A stretch of DNA of 64,000 bases from Xenorhabdus japonica. GTDB taxonomy: Bacteria > Pseudomonadota > Gammaproteobacteria > Enterobacterales > Enterobacteriaceae. The stretch is from the NCBI RefSeq assembly GCF_900115195.1, contig NZ_FOVO01000006.1, positions 62,001 to 126,000 of the forward strand, given 5' to 3'. The notes beneath the pieces are model-generated. The model did not search any database, was not told the origin of the DNA, and saw only the letters and a program-made list of their open reading frames with translations. The position numbers and the translations under genes are program-made. Shown in pieces: positions 8,276 to 16,941 of this stretch (position 1 is the first letter of the stretch; each line of letters starts with the position of its first letter).

Positions 8276-10408
8276 ATGAATGAAATAGAAAAAACAACAA
8301 TATCATTAATTAATTTAATAATTATGATATCTAATGAAAAGCATAAAGACACATCAAATAAAAACTTAAGAGATGGTGATGATTATATTTCCGCCTTAAA
8401 CAAAATACAAAAAGAATGCAATATTAAAATAAAAAATAAATACTCTATAAATAAGAAGTTAACTGACATTTCCTTACCTGCCATTTTGTTCAGCAATGAT
8501 GGGCAACCTTTCATTTTGGCAAAATATGATGAACAACGGGTATTAATCCAGAAACAAAACCAAGACAATCCAGAGATATTAAATAAAGAAGAATTTATCA
8601 ATATATGGAGTGGGAAGTGGCTAAAAATAAAACAAAAAAACAGTCAATTTAATATTCGCTGGTTCATTCCTGAATTTGTCAGGCAAAAGAAAAACCTTAC
8701 GGAGATACTGCTGTTTTCCTTCGTTCTACAGATTCTGGCGCTTATCTCTCCTCTGGTCGTGCAAGTTGTCATGGATAAGGTGCTCGTTCACCAAGCATTT
8801 TCTACATTGGATGTACTGATTTTTGGGCTGGTAGCTGCCGGATTGATCGAAGTTATTCTGCGGGGATTGCGTGAGTATCAGTATGCCCACACTGCCAACC
8901 GGATTGATATAAAACTCGGTTTGAAGCTGGTTAAGCACTTGTTTGGCCTACCATTGCTGTTTTTTAAAACCCGTCAAGTGGGCGCGATTGTGACACGAGT
9001 GCGGGAACTGGAAACGGTTCGGGAATTTTTAACTAGCTCTATGTTCACACTGTGTATCGACGTTTTGTTCATGTTTGTATTTATTTATGTCATGAGCCTG
9101 TTGTCCGGTATGCTGACGATGGTCTTCCTGCTTACTATTCCCTGCTATGCCCTGCTTGCTTGGTGGGTAACACCAAAAATTGAAAAAGCGGTGGAAAAAC
9201 AATTCACTCATGCAGCAATCAATACTTCTTTCCTGACTGAAACCGTTGCAGGTGCCGAGACACTGAAAAGTCTCGCTGCTGAACCCCGTTTTATTCGCCG
9301 CTGGGATAGCCAGACCGAAAAAATGGTCAGCACCAGTTATGATGTACAGCAATGGGATAATCGTTCCGGTCATCTGGTGATGATGCTGCAAAAAGTCACT
9401 AGTGCTGTCATTATCTGGCTGGGCGCCTCGGAAGTGCTTTCCCTGCATATGACCATTGGTCAATTGATTGCTTTCAATATGATGGTCAGCCATACCCAAC
9501 AACCTTTGGCGAAGTTGGTACAACTCTGGGGGCAATTTATCCGATCGCGCATTGCCATCGATAAGCTGGGAGATATGCTGAACCTGCCAACAGAGCAACA
9601 ATCAGGCAACGAACAGGTTGCATTACAAGGAGCTATCTCATTCTCCGATGTTGTCTTTCGCTATCAACCCGATCTCCCGCCAACCATCAACCGTTTCGCG
9701 CTGGATATTCGGGCTGGGGAAACCGTGGGCGTAGTCGGAACCTCAGGTTCTGGAAAAAGTACTCTGGCACGTTTGCTGCTACGCCTTTATACCCCAGAAA
9801 GTGGCTCTATCACTCTGGACGGCATTCCCTTGCAAAATTTCAATATCGAATCCATCAGGCAGCAGATCGGTATCGTTCTGCAAGAAAACTTTTTATTTAA
9901 TAAGACCGTATATGAGAATTTGTCTCAATCATGCCCTGATACTCCGTTATCTGCGGTGATTGAGGCGGCAAAGCTGGCAGGGGCACATGATTTTATTCTC
10001 AAATTGCCGATGGGATATGACACGGTGATCGCCGAAGGAGGACAATCTTTATCAGGCGGTCAACGACAACGGTTAGCCATTGCCAGAACTCTGCTGTCAG
10101 ATCCCAAGGTTCTGATCCTTGATGAAGCCACCAGCGCACTGGATGATGAATCACAAGCCATCATTCAATCCAACATGGCCGATATTGCTCAAGGAAGAAC
10201 CGTTATCACCATTGCCCATCGGCTCTCCACGGTACGTCAATGTGACCGGATCATTGTGTTGCATCAAGGGCAAATCATTGAACAAGGTAGCCATGAACAG
10301 CTTCTGCAACAAGGCAAACACTATCGGAAACTCTGGCAGCTACAGCAAGAGTTAAAACAAGAAGAGCTAAAACCAGAAACAAAACAGGAGGAGCCTACAC
10401 GTGCTTAA
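8276..10408 (+). CDS. rtxB: RtxB, type I secretion ABC transporter
   Basis: A 710-residue inner-membrane ABC exporter of the HlyB type, one of the two ATPases of the MARTX secretion machine. Residues ~1-130 form a C39-peptidase-like domain without the catalytic cysteine pattern. Residues ~135-430 carry the exporter membrane segments (ILLFSFVLQILALISPLVV and following). The nucleotide-binding domain has Walker A GTSGSGKST (~488-496), signature LSGGQRQR (~591), Walker B VLILDEATSALD (~611) and an H-loop (IAHRLS). The first 120 codons are strikingly AT-rich compared with the rest. It is the first gene of rtxBDE and overlaps rtxD by 8 bases. The start has only a weak ribosome binding site. Confidence 0.93.
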   Translation: MNEIEKTTISLINLIIMISNEKHKDTSNKNLRDGDDYISALNKIQKECNIKIKNKYSINKKLTDISLPAILFSNDGQPFILAKYDEQRVLIQKQNQDNPEILNKEEFINIWSGKWLKIKQKNSQFNIRWFIPEFVRQKKNLTEILLFSFVLQILALISPLVVQVVMDKVLVHQAFSTLDVLIFGLVAAGLIEVILRGLREYQYAHTANRIDIKLGLKLVKHLFGLPLLFFKTRQVGAIVTRVRELETVREFLTSSMFTLCIDVLFMFVFIYVMSLLSGMLTMVFLLTIPCYALLAWWVTPKIEKAVEKQFTHAAINTSFLTETVAGAETLKSLAAEPRFIRRWDSQTEKMVSTSYDVQQWDNRSGHLVMMLQKVTSAVIIWLGASEVLSLHMTIGQLIAFNMMVSHTQQPLAKLVQLWGQFIRSRIAIDKLGDMLNLPTEQQSGNEQVALQGAISFSDVVFRYQPDLPPTINRFALDIRAGETVGVVGTSGSGKSTLARLLLRLYTPESGSITLDGIPLQNFNIESIRQQIGIVLQENFLFNKTVYENLSQSCPDTPLSAVIEAAKLAGAHDFILKLPMGYDTVIAEGGQSLSGGQRQRLAIARTLLSDPKVLILDEATSALDDESQAIIQSNMADIAQGRTVITIAHRLSTVRQCDRIIVLHQGQIIEQGSHEQLLQQGKHYRKLWQLQQELKQEELKPETKQEEPTRA

Positions 10409-11756
10409 GGCTATCTTACGCAAAGGGATCAAACGGTTACGTACTGCTCCCCACCATTATGATTTTTTACCGACACACTTAGCGTTATCACAACGACCAC
10501 CTTCCCCATTTGCCCGTTATACGGCAATAACGCTGAGTATTGGCATTCTGATTGCCTTGCTATGGGCCTATATGGGGAAATTGGATGTGCAGGCAACCGC
10601 CACCGGACGTTTGATCGCTTCTGGTCGTTCGCAAATCATTCAGGCTTATGAACAGAGCCGCCTGATTGCTATTCATATCACAAATGGTCAACACATTGAG
10701 AAAGGTACACCACTGCTTACGCTCAATACGCTTGGCGTCAATCAGGATATTGCCCGTTTGATCGAGCAACGCGAATATCTGATGGAAGAGGAAATCCGTT
10801 ATCAGGCACTGCTTAGAAAGCAAGAGCCGCAATCTCTGCCGCTTTTCCAGCAGCAATCCGCAGATAAACAGGAAAAAATTCTGGCGCATTACTCACATGA
10901 AAAGCAAGAGTTCGATACAGTTGTCACCAATATCCACGCGGAAATGGACGTGAACCTGACGTCTCAAAAGGCACGGAACAGCGATATACGGTCATTGACT
11001 AATCTGCGCGAAAATATTAATCAGCGTTTGCAGGCTCGCAAGACATTGAGCCAAAAGCAGGTCATCAGCAAGGTGGAATATCTGGAACAAGAAAAGGAAT
11101 TTCTGGAAACAGAAAGGATGATCGCTCAGCAAAAATCAGAACTCGGTATTCTGATGACTCAATACAAGAGTCTGGAGGAACGCTTAAAAAGCCTCAAAGT
11201 ACAAAAAAAGCGGGAATGGTTTGAGAAAAGAAAACAGGCAGAGATGCAATTGGCGGTAATAAAGCAGGAAATTTCTAAAATGCAAGAGCGGGAAGAACTT
11301 GAAGTTGTACGTTCACCCGTGACAGGTACAGTTCAACAATTAAGTGTCCATACTCTCGGCGCAGTTCTGCAACCCGCCCAGAATTTGATGGTGATTGTTC
11401 CTGATGAACATGTACAACTTGCCGAAATCCAGATCCTGAACAAAGATGTCGGTTTTGTACATCCTGGTCAGCACGTTACCGTCAAAGTCGATGCTTTTCC
11501 TTATACCCGCTATGGCACGATTGAAGGGGAATTACTCAGCGTTTCACGGGATTCCACCAACGATGAGCGGCTGGGTCTGGTTTTTCCCGCACAAATCAGC
11601 CTCAAACAGAACAATATTATGATTGATGGGAAACCTGTCGAAATCACAGCGGGTATGTCCATTGTTGCGGAAATCAAGACAGACCAGCGAAGAGTGATTG
11701 ATTATCTGCTCAGCCCGATTCAGGAATATCAATCTGAAGCATTGAGGGAAAAATAA
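10401..11756 (+). CDS. rtxD: RtxD, membrane fusion protein of the MARTX secretion system
   Basis: A 451-residue HlyD-family periplasmic adaptor that joins the inner-membrane ATPases to TolC. It has one membrane segment near residues 35-60 (AITLSIGILIALLWAYMG), a barrel/lipoyl strand (TATGRLIASGRSQIIQAYE), a long coiled-coil region (~100-290), then the returning lipoyl half (VRSPVTGTVQQLSVHTLGAV) and the beta-barrel domain. The start is GTG at 10401, eight bases inside rtxB, with a strong AGGAGG just upstream, so translation is probably coupled. Confidence 0.93.
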   Translation: MLKAILRKGIKRLRTAPHHYDFLPTHLALSQRPPSPFARYTAITLSIGILIALLWAYMGKLDVQATATGRLIASGRSQIIQAYEQSRLIAIHITNGQHIEKGTPLLTLNTLGVNQDIARLIEQREYLMEEEIRYQALLRKQEPQSLPLFQQQSADKQEKILAHYSHEKQEFDTVVTNIHAEMDVNLTSQKARNSDIRSLTNLRENINQRLQARKTLSQKQVISKVEYLEQEKEFLETERMIAQQKSELGILMTQYKSLEERLKSLKVQKKREWFEKRKQAEMQLAVIKQEISKMQEREELEVVRSPVTGTVQQLSVHTLGAVLQPAQNLMVIVPDEHVQLAEIQILNKDVGFVHPGQHVTVKVDAFPYTRYGTIEGELLSVSRDSTNDERLGLVFPAQISLKQNNIMIDGKPVEITAGMSIVAEIKTDQRRVIDYLLSPIQEYQSEALREK

Positions 11757-11758
11757 TC

Positions 11759-13969
11759 ATGGCTGATATTTTCTCCTTCACCAGTAATACAAGCGAAAAA
11801 CACGACAACGAAATAAGTAATTATGCTTTGGATTGTATCGCCCATTTAGGGAAACAGTTTCATAAAGTGGCTTCTGTTGCGCAATTACACCATGCTCTGG
11901 GGCTGGATTCTCTTGCGCTGACAGATCCACAGCTTCGTGAAGCAGCGGACGCCATTGGGCTGCACAGTAAGTTTGAACACCTGACAGCCGATACGGCTGC
12001 CACACTACCTTTACCAGCGTTGATTAAATTAGATAAGCGCTGGTGGGTATTATCAGAAATCCGTCCTGACGCATTTACGGTGTTTGATCCTGTCACCGGA
12101 AAATACGAAATACATGCATTAATTCCTTCTAAATATGATGAATCTAAACATGATGAACCTAAACATGATGAGCAAACAAATCCTGACGAATATAATTTTC
12201 ATGGATATAACGTACTGCTGGTGGCTGACAAATCCCTGACCAAGCAGGAAGTTAAATTTGGCCTGAGCTGGTTTTATCCCTCCATTTTCAGACAAAAAAA
12301 CCAGTTACGGGATATTTTTCTGTTTGCTATTGTGCTTCAACTTTTTGCGCTGGCATCCCCTTTGCTATTTGAAAATGTCATCGACAAGGTGCTGGTTGGG
12401 CGGAGTATTTCCAGCCTGCATATTCTGGGGATGGCGATGCTGGCTCTGGCCTTGGCGGAACCCCTGTATGGATTCCTGCGCAATACTGTGTTCGGGCATA
12501 TGGCGAGTCAAATAAATGCCGAACTTTCCGGCAGGTTGTATCGGCATCTGGTGGGTTTGCCCCTGCCCTATTTCAAGCAACGGCAAACAGGGCAAATTAT
12601 CGCCAGAGTCCGGGAAATGGCACAGATCCGCCAATTTCTGACCGGCTCTACTCTGATGCTGTTGCTTGACCTGATTTTCATCATTTTGTTTCTGGGGGTG
12701 ATGTTCCATTATTCCTCCCTGCTGACATGGATCGTAATCAGCTCGCTGGTTCTCTATTTTTTGCTCTGGATTGCTGTCGGGCCAATCATTCGAAGCAAAG
12801 TAGAAAAAGAATATGAAGCCGATGCCAATGCCACCACTTTTCTGACAGAATCTGTTACGGGTATTGAAACCATCAAAACCACCGCAACAGAAAAACGTTT
12901 TTTGCAGCAATGGCAAAAAGTATTGAGCCAACAGTTAATTCGACGTTTTACTGCCCAGAAAAGTGGGCTGGCAGCGGGACAAGGGATCGAGCTGATCCAA
13001 AAAGTGGTTGCCGCTCTGCTGCTTTGGTGGGGAGTCCGTAATGTTCTTAATGGCGATTTATCTCCCGGTGAATTAATTGCTTTTAATATGCTGGCAGGGC
13101 ACGTTACCCAACCCATCCTGCGATTGGCACAAGTCTGGCAAGACTTTCAGCATACCCTGATCGCTCTGCGTCGGGTGGGAGATATTCTTGATGAACCGAT
13201 GGAAAACAGTAAACAGGGGCTGGCATCGGCACCTGAGCTGGCGGGTCAGATTGAGTTCAAAAATATACGTTTCCGCTATCATGCCGATACGCCGGAAGTG
13301 CTGGCAAATCTGTCACTGGATATTAAGGCCGGGGAATTTATTGGCATTACGGGGCCATCAGGTTCCGGCAAAAGCACACTGACACGATTGTTGCAGCGCC
13401 TATATGTGCCACAACACGGACAAGTATTGGTGGATGGCATGGATTTAGCCATTGCTGATCCTGTATCACTGCGCCGTAATATGAGCGTCGTCTTGCAGGA
13501 AAGTATTCTGTTTTCCGGCAGCATTGCGGACAATATCCGCCTATGCAAACCCAATGCCAGTGATGAGGAAGTCTATAAGGCCGCGACCTTGGCCGGTGCC
13601 ATTGACTTCATCAATGCGTTTCCACATAAATTTGCCCATCCGGTTGGTGAAAAAGGATGCAGCCTTTCCGGCGGACAACGACAGCGCATCGCATTGGCAA
13701 GGGCATTGCTGAATGATCCCAAAATTTTGATCCTTGATGAAGCCACTTCCGCACTGGATTATGAATCTGAAGCAGCCATCATGAGCAATATGGACGAAAT
13801 ATGCCAGAACCGAACCGTGATCAGCATCGCTCATCGACTGAATACTATCCGTCATGCTGATAAGATTTTTGTTTTAGATCTGGGGAAAATCGCTGAATCA
13901 GGTTCACACTATGCTCTGGTACAGCAAGAGGGTTTATATGCACAACTTTGGCATCAACAAACTAAATAA
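11759..13969 (+). CDS. rtxE: RtxE, second type I secretion ABC transporter
   Basis: A 736-residue HlyB-like exporter, the partner ATPase to RtxB. The presence of two ATPases is what makes MARTX secretion systems atypical. It has an N-terminal C39-like domain (~15-140), membrane domain (~180-450) and nucleotide-binding domain with Walker [10 protein letters not shown] (~531), LSGGQRQR (~635) and ILILDEATSALD (~657). Residues ~125-139 are an in-frame triple repeat of a five-residue K-[YH]-D-E-x unit, an acidic His-rich insert before the linker. It starts two bases after rtxD ends. No downstream terminator is obvious. Confidence 0.92.
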   Translation: MADIFSFTSNTSEKHDNEISNYALDCIAHLGKQFHKVASVAQLHHALGLDSLALTDPQLREAADAIGLHSKFEHLTADTAATLPLPALIKLDKRWWVLSEIRPDAFTVFDPVTGKYEIHALIPSKYDESKHDEPKHDEQTNPDEYNFHGYNVLLVADKSLTKQEVKFGLSWFYPSIFRQKNQLRDIFLFAIVLQLFALASPLLFENVIDKVLVGRSISSLHILGMAMLALALAEPLYGFLRNTVFGHMASQINAELSGRLYRHLVGLPLPYFKQRQTGQIIARVREMAQIRQFLTGSTLMLLLDLIFIILFLGVMFHYSSLLTWIVISSLVLYFLLWIAVGPIIRSKVEKEYEADANATTFLTESVTGIETIKTTATEKRFLQQWQKVLSQQLIRRFTAQKSGLAAGQGIELIQKVVAALLLWWGVRNVLNGDLSPGELIAFNMLAGHVTQPILRLAQVWQDFQHTLIALRRVGDILDEPMENSKQGLASAPELAGQIEFKNIRFRYHADTPEVLANLSLDIKAGEFIGITGPSGSGKSTLTRLLQRLYVPQHGQVLVDGMDLAIADPVSLRRNMSVVLQESILFSGSIADNIRLCKPNASDEEVYKAATLAGAIDFINAFPHKFAHPVGEKGCSLSGGQRQRIALARALLNDPKILILDEATSALDYESEAAIMSNMDEICQNRTVISIAHRLNTIRHADKIFVLDLGKIAESGSHYALVQQEGLYAQLWHQQTK
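12131..12175 (+). repeat. three 15-bp tandem repeats inside rtxE
   Basis: Three consecutive 15-base units starting AAA[TC]ATGATGA encode K-[YH]-D-E followed by S, P or Q. The unit length keeps the frame, so copy-number change would only alter the length of the hydrophilic linker. Confidence 0.85.
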
Positions 13970-14114
13970 TGTATTTGATTTATTATTACATTGATTATTA
14001 TCTCAATTGCTACAAAAAAAGAAATTCATTGAAGACATGAGGCTTGTTTCACCTTAAAATTAATTTCATAACGAAATTAACACAGTATGAAAAAATGCTC
14101 TTAAGGAAGAGATT

Positions 14115-15116
14115 ATGACTATGAAACAAGTCTCTATTACAGCATTGGTTTTTTCTCACACATCTGTAACGTCGGTTGCCATGCCGATTGAAATTCTCAC
14201 CATCGCCGCCAACGCCATTGGCGGCCCGATTCCTCATGTCAACATTATCTCTCCGACCAATCAGGGAATGACCAGTCAAAAAATCAATAATACAGATAGC
14301 CTGTTTATGGATTCAGATCCCATCACCCACGGTTCTCTTTATACTTCTCTCGATTACGAGCAGCAACCCGATATTATTCTGGTCGGCTCACTGGGTTTTC
14401 CTAAATGGGAACCACGGCATTGTACACCTGCAATCATTGAATGGCTTAGAGCGATGGATGAAAAGCACATCCCTATCGTTTCAATATGCTCAGGCACATT
14501 TATGCTTGCCAAAGCAGGGTTACTAAACACCGGCGCTATAATCCACCCTTACTTTTCCCCTGAATTCAAAAAAATTTTTCCTCATATCCCTCTCTATACC
14601 GACAAAAAAATCATCAGCAATAACCACCGTTTCTGTATCTCCAGTGCCTATGGCTGTGGGAGCAGTATGTTGAATATCGTTGAGTTGATATACGGACAAT
14701 ATGCCAGAGAACAATGTGCAAAATTTCTGTTAGACGAAAATGATAATCAAACCTTGTTCGATTCCGCCTGTTTTGCCCCTTATCGCCAGCACTCCGATTC
14801 TCTGATCCACAAACTGCAAGATTGGATGCACGCTTTCCCTTCTGAAATTTTATCTGTTGCCGATTTAGCCAATAAAATTCATCTGTGTGAACGCCAAATG
14901 AAACGTCGCTTCAAGGTCGCCACAGGAAAAACACCGATCCAATATATCCAACAGCTCCGTTTGTCACAGGCAAAACATTGGTTAGAAAAATCCCAGAAAT
15001 CCATTGAAGAAATCAGTCATGAGGTGGGTTATGAAGATACTCGTTATTTCAGAGAATTATTCAAACGTTGCAATGGACTGACGCCAAAAGAGTACCGACA
15101 AAAATATCATCACTGA
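14115..15116 (+). CDS. GlxA-family AraC-type transcriptional regulator
   Basis: A 333-residue regulator. The N-terminal ~190 residues form a DJ-1/PfpI-like domain with the nucleophile-elbow segment ICSGTFMLA (Cys125). The C-terminal ~100 residues are an AraC double helix-turn-helix (VADLANKIHLCERQMKRRF; KSIEEISHEVGYEDTRYF; LTPKEYRQ). The family binds DNA and usually senses a small molecule whose identity cannot be read here. A good AAGGAAGAG precedes ATG. It lies 145 bases behind rtxE on the same strand, so it could be transcribed from rtx read-through and could regulate its neighbours; both are inference. No close named homologue is claimed. Confidence 0.85.
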   Translation: MTMKQVSITALVFSHTSVTSVAMPIEILTIAANAIGGPIPHVNIISPTNQGMTSQKINNTDSLFMDSDPITHGSLYTSLDYEQQPDIILVGSLGFPKWEPRHCTPAIIEWLRAMDEKHIPIVSICSGTFMLAKAGLLNTGAIIHPYFSPEFKKIFPHIPLYTDKKIISNNHRFCISSAYGCGSSMLNIVELIYGQYAREQCAKFLLDENDNQTLFDSACFAPYRQHSDSLIHKLQDWMHAFPSEILSVADLANKIHLCERQMKRRFKVATGKTPIQYIQQLRLSQAKHWLEKSQKSIEEISHEVGYEDTRYFRELFKRCNGLTPKEYRQKYHH

Positions 15117-15260
15117 CGGAGCTTTTCTGTACACAAATTTTGCACTCTGTAAATAATCAGCAACACTAATAGGTGATACGTTTTATTACCCTCAAAAGCC
15201 TATCCTTGTAGGTTTCCATTTATGGGACAGGCTCTTCATCGCTTTCTGGAGATGAATATC

Positions 15261-15890
15261 ATGTTAAAACGCAAGTACCTAACCCAACCTGAGATAGAAA
15301 TATTGCTCAGGGAGCTGGGTAAAAATGCACATGCAGAGCGCAATATCTGCATGATGTTTATGGGATTTATTCACGGTTTCAGGGTATCCGAACTGTTGAA
15401 CCTGAAACTGTCTGATGTGGATTTGGACGGCCGCAGCTTGCGTGTTCAGCGCCTGAAAAATGGCTTTTCCACCATTCATCCGATAGTGCCGCGCGAAGTC
15501 CAGCTTATCCGTCATTGGCTGGTGGAACGGCAAAATTATTTACCCAAAACACGACAATACGAACAACTCGCAGATGAATCCGTCGACTGGCTATTTCTCT
15601 CCCGCAACGGGCAACGCATATCACGCCAGCAGGTTTATAAAATCATTCGCCAGACCAGTCAAAAGGCCAGATTGTCGATTTGCGCGAATCCGCACATGCT
15701 GAGGCATGCCTGTGGTTATGCACTGGCAGACAACGGTGTCGATACCCGGCTGATTCAGGACTATTTAGGGCACCGGAATATTCGTCATACCGTACGCTAC
15801 ACCGCGAGTAATGCGGGTCGGTTTGAGACGATTTGGCATGAAAAAGGAAAACGCAAAAAATTGACAATTAGTACCAAACTGTCAACTTAG
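15261..15890 (+). CDS. FimB/FimE/MrpI-type site-specific tyrosine recombinase
   Basis: A 209-residue tyrosine recombinase closely resembling the fimbrial switch recombinases FimB and FimE. The catalytic set is complete: Arg41 (GFRVSELL), His145 and Arg148 (PHMLRHACGYALA), His171 (LGHRNIRHTV) and Tyr180. The family segments TRLIQDYLGHRNIRH and TASNAGRF are present. I chose ATG 15261 because CTGGAG lies nine bases upstream and the length then fits the family; an ATG at 15222 in the same frame would add 13 residues. The last nine codons lie in or beyond the left inverted repeat of an adjacent 315-bp element, and the stop codon lies inside the invertible part. It probably inverts that element. 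Confidence 0.9.
   Translation: MLKRKYLTQPEIEILLRELGKNAHAERNICMMFMGFIHGFRVSELLNLKLSDVDLDGRSLRVQRLKNGFSTIHPIVPREVQLIRHWLVERQNYLPKTRQYEQLADESVDWLFLSRNGQRISRQQVYKIIRQTSQKARLSICANPHMLRHACGYALADNGVDTRLIQDYLGHRNIRHTVRYTASNAGRFETIWHEKGKRKKLTISTKLST
15861..15885 (+). repeat. left inverted repeat of the switch
   Basis: 25 bases beginning TTGACAATTAGTACC and ending TGTCAA. The reverse complement matches 16151-16175 at 24 of 25 positions. It encodes the recombinase residues LTISTKLS. Its ends (TTGACA/TGTCAA) are complementary to each other, as expected for a recombinase core site. Confidence 0.92.
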
Positions 15891-16150
15891 GATGATTCAT
15901 CTAAAAAAAACTATGTGTTGGACAAAATGACCATCATAGATGGACTAATTCAGATAATTTCTCTTTCGAAATGGAATGTTGAAAAGTGGTTATGAAATTT
16001 ACAGAAAAATCAATAGGAAATAATTGGTGGGATGTTATCAGGAAAATTAAATGTAAATTAAATTTTATGTTTAACAATCAATAAACTAGAGTGATTTTTG
16101 TAAGGGAAGAAGGCAATAAACTAGGTTTAAGAAGAGTTGTTTTATATGAC

Positions 16151-16175
16151 TTGACAGTTTGGTACTAAATGTCAA
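16151..16175 (-). repeat. right inverted repeat of the switch
   Basis: 25 bases beginning TTGACAGTTTGGTAC and ending TGTCAA; inverted partner of 15861-15885 with one mismatch (A for T at position 19). The similarity does not extend beyond the 25 bases on either side, so the borders are sharp. Confidence 0.92.
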
Positions 16176-16181
16176 CTCATG

Positions 16182-16209
16182 TTGTAAATAACAAATTGTA
16201 AATAACAAC
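16182..16209 (+). repeat. 14-bp tandem duplication just outside the switch
   Basis: TTGTAAATAACAA followed by A or C occurs twice in direct succession, seven bases beyond the right inverted repeat. It could be a host-factor or recombinase accessory site, or simple slippage. Confidence 0.6.
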
Positions 16210-16428
16210 ATGTGGATAGCAACACTGCTCTGGGATGAGTCAATGGCATCAGGGACATTGCAAGGTGAAGGCAAAGATCCACAAATCGATGAAGTGAAAG
16301 AGGTGTCAGACGTGGTTGCGGATAAGGGCAAGGTGAAGTACACCATTGAGCGTAGTGATATTGGTAATATACAGAGAGAAGTCCCCTCACCAGGGAGATA
16401 TCGGGATATTATATGGTTGGCCTATTAA
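16210..16428 (+). pseudogene. possible gene remnant downstream of the switch
   Basis: A 72-codon open frame whose last part (SDIGNIQREVPSPGRYRDII) reads like the end of an extracellular beta-sandwich subunit: G-x-Y-x-D-x-I near the terminus is common in fimbrial and spore-coat-U-like subunits. It has no ribosome binding site or signal peptide and its N-terminal part looks unlike a protein start. It may be what is left of a gene or operon once controlled by the invertible element. I do not recognise it with certainty. Confidence 0.25.
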
Positions 16429-16941
16429 ATGGAGTTATTCTTCATCTGGCTATGACCTGAAAATTGGAGAACAATAGTAAACCTCAGTACAGGTACACAA
16501 AAGGATGCTAATAGTAATCAGCCAATTATTTGTGTTAATTAAAAACCAATTATCTGATTATTAATAAAACCACACAGCCGCTTAGTTAACCCTACCGGTA
16601 ACTAATCGGCTGTTTTTGTATGACAACATAACCAAATATCCAAGAGAAAATACGTGGCTTAACTACAACTATACAAGCACTCTTATTGGTTACCGCAAAT
16701 GAAACGTAATTAAACGATTTTAAGCCGCAGGGTTAAATTGGGGCAATTATGTGTATTAGCTCAGACTTGACCCACCAGCACCAACACGCCCACTATCAAG
16801 TAAAACGGTAAAATAATCTTCCTTTGCCTTACCTCATTAACAATCCCCCGGAAAAACCAGACTAGCCAGTGGCGGCACGCGTCCAGCTAAGGTATTATTG
16901 CCCGCTATATTGTTGGTACACGCCCATTATCAATTGAATTT
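16429..16941. other. gap between switch region and ybfE
   Basis: I see no gene here. The stretch contains the terminator at 16574-16618 and then about 320 bases before ybfE without a repeat or clear promoter. I looked for a LexA box (CTGT, eight bases, ACAG) upstream of ybfE and did not find one. Confidence 0.5.
16574..16618 (+). terminator. rho-independent terminator
   Basis: ACAGCCG pairs with CGGCTGT, with an inner TTAGTTA/TAACTAA pairing, followed by TTTTTGT. It closes the region downstream of the switch, although no intact gene precedes it. Confidence 0.8.

Larger units (their letters stand above)
15861..16175. other. candidate invertible DNA element (phase switch) next to the recombinase
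   Basis: A 315-bp segment bounded by 25-bp inverted repeats that differ at one base. The inner 265 bp contain no gene and are AT-rich. Size, arrangement and the adjoining FimB-type recombinase match the fim (314 bp) and mrp (about 250 bp) switches, which carry a promoter. I could not identify a clear -35/-10 pair in either direction: a TTGACA sits in each repeat, but no good -10 follows at 16-18 bases. Inversion would also change the recombinase C-terminus. Confidence 0.82.

Noticed and set aside
12365-12931. A 188-codon minus-strand frame inside rtxE
   Set aside because: His/Gln/Pro-rich shadow of the rtxE membrane domain, without initiation signals.
13970-14114. Possible terminator after rtxE (AATGTA with TACATT)
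   Set aside because: The stem has only six AT-rich pairs and no T run; read-through into the regulator gene cannot be excluded.
15190-15236. Imperfect hairpin (AGCCTATCC with GGGACAGGCT) before the recombinase
   Set aside because: The pairing is interrupted and there is no T run or known motif; not strong enough to call.
16086-16346. An 86-codon minus-strand frame crossing the right inverted repeat
   Set aside because: Not a gene: the N-terminal part is the antisense of the downstream region. Its end is informative only because it shows the recombinase tail that inversion would create.
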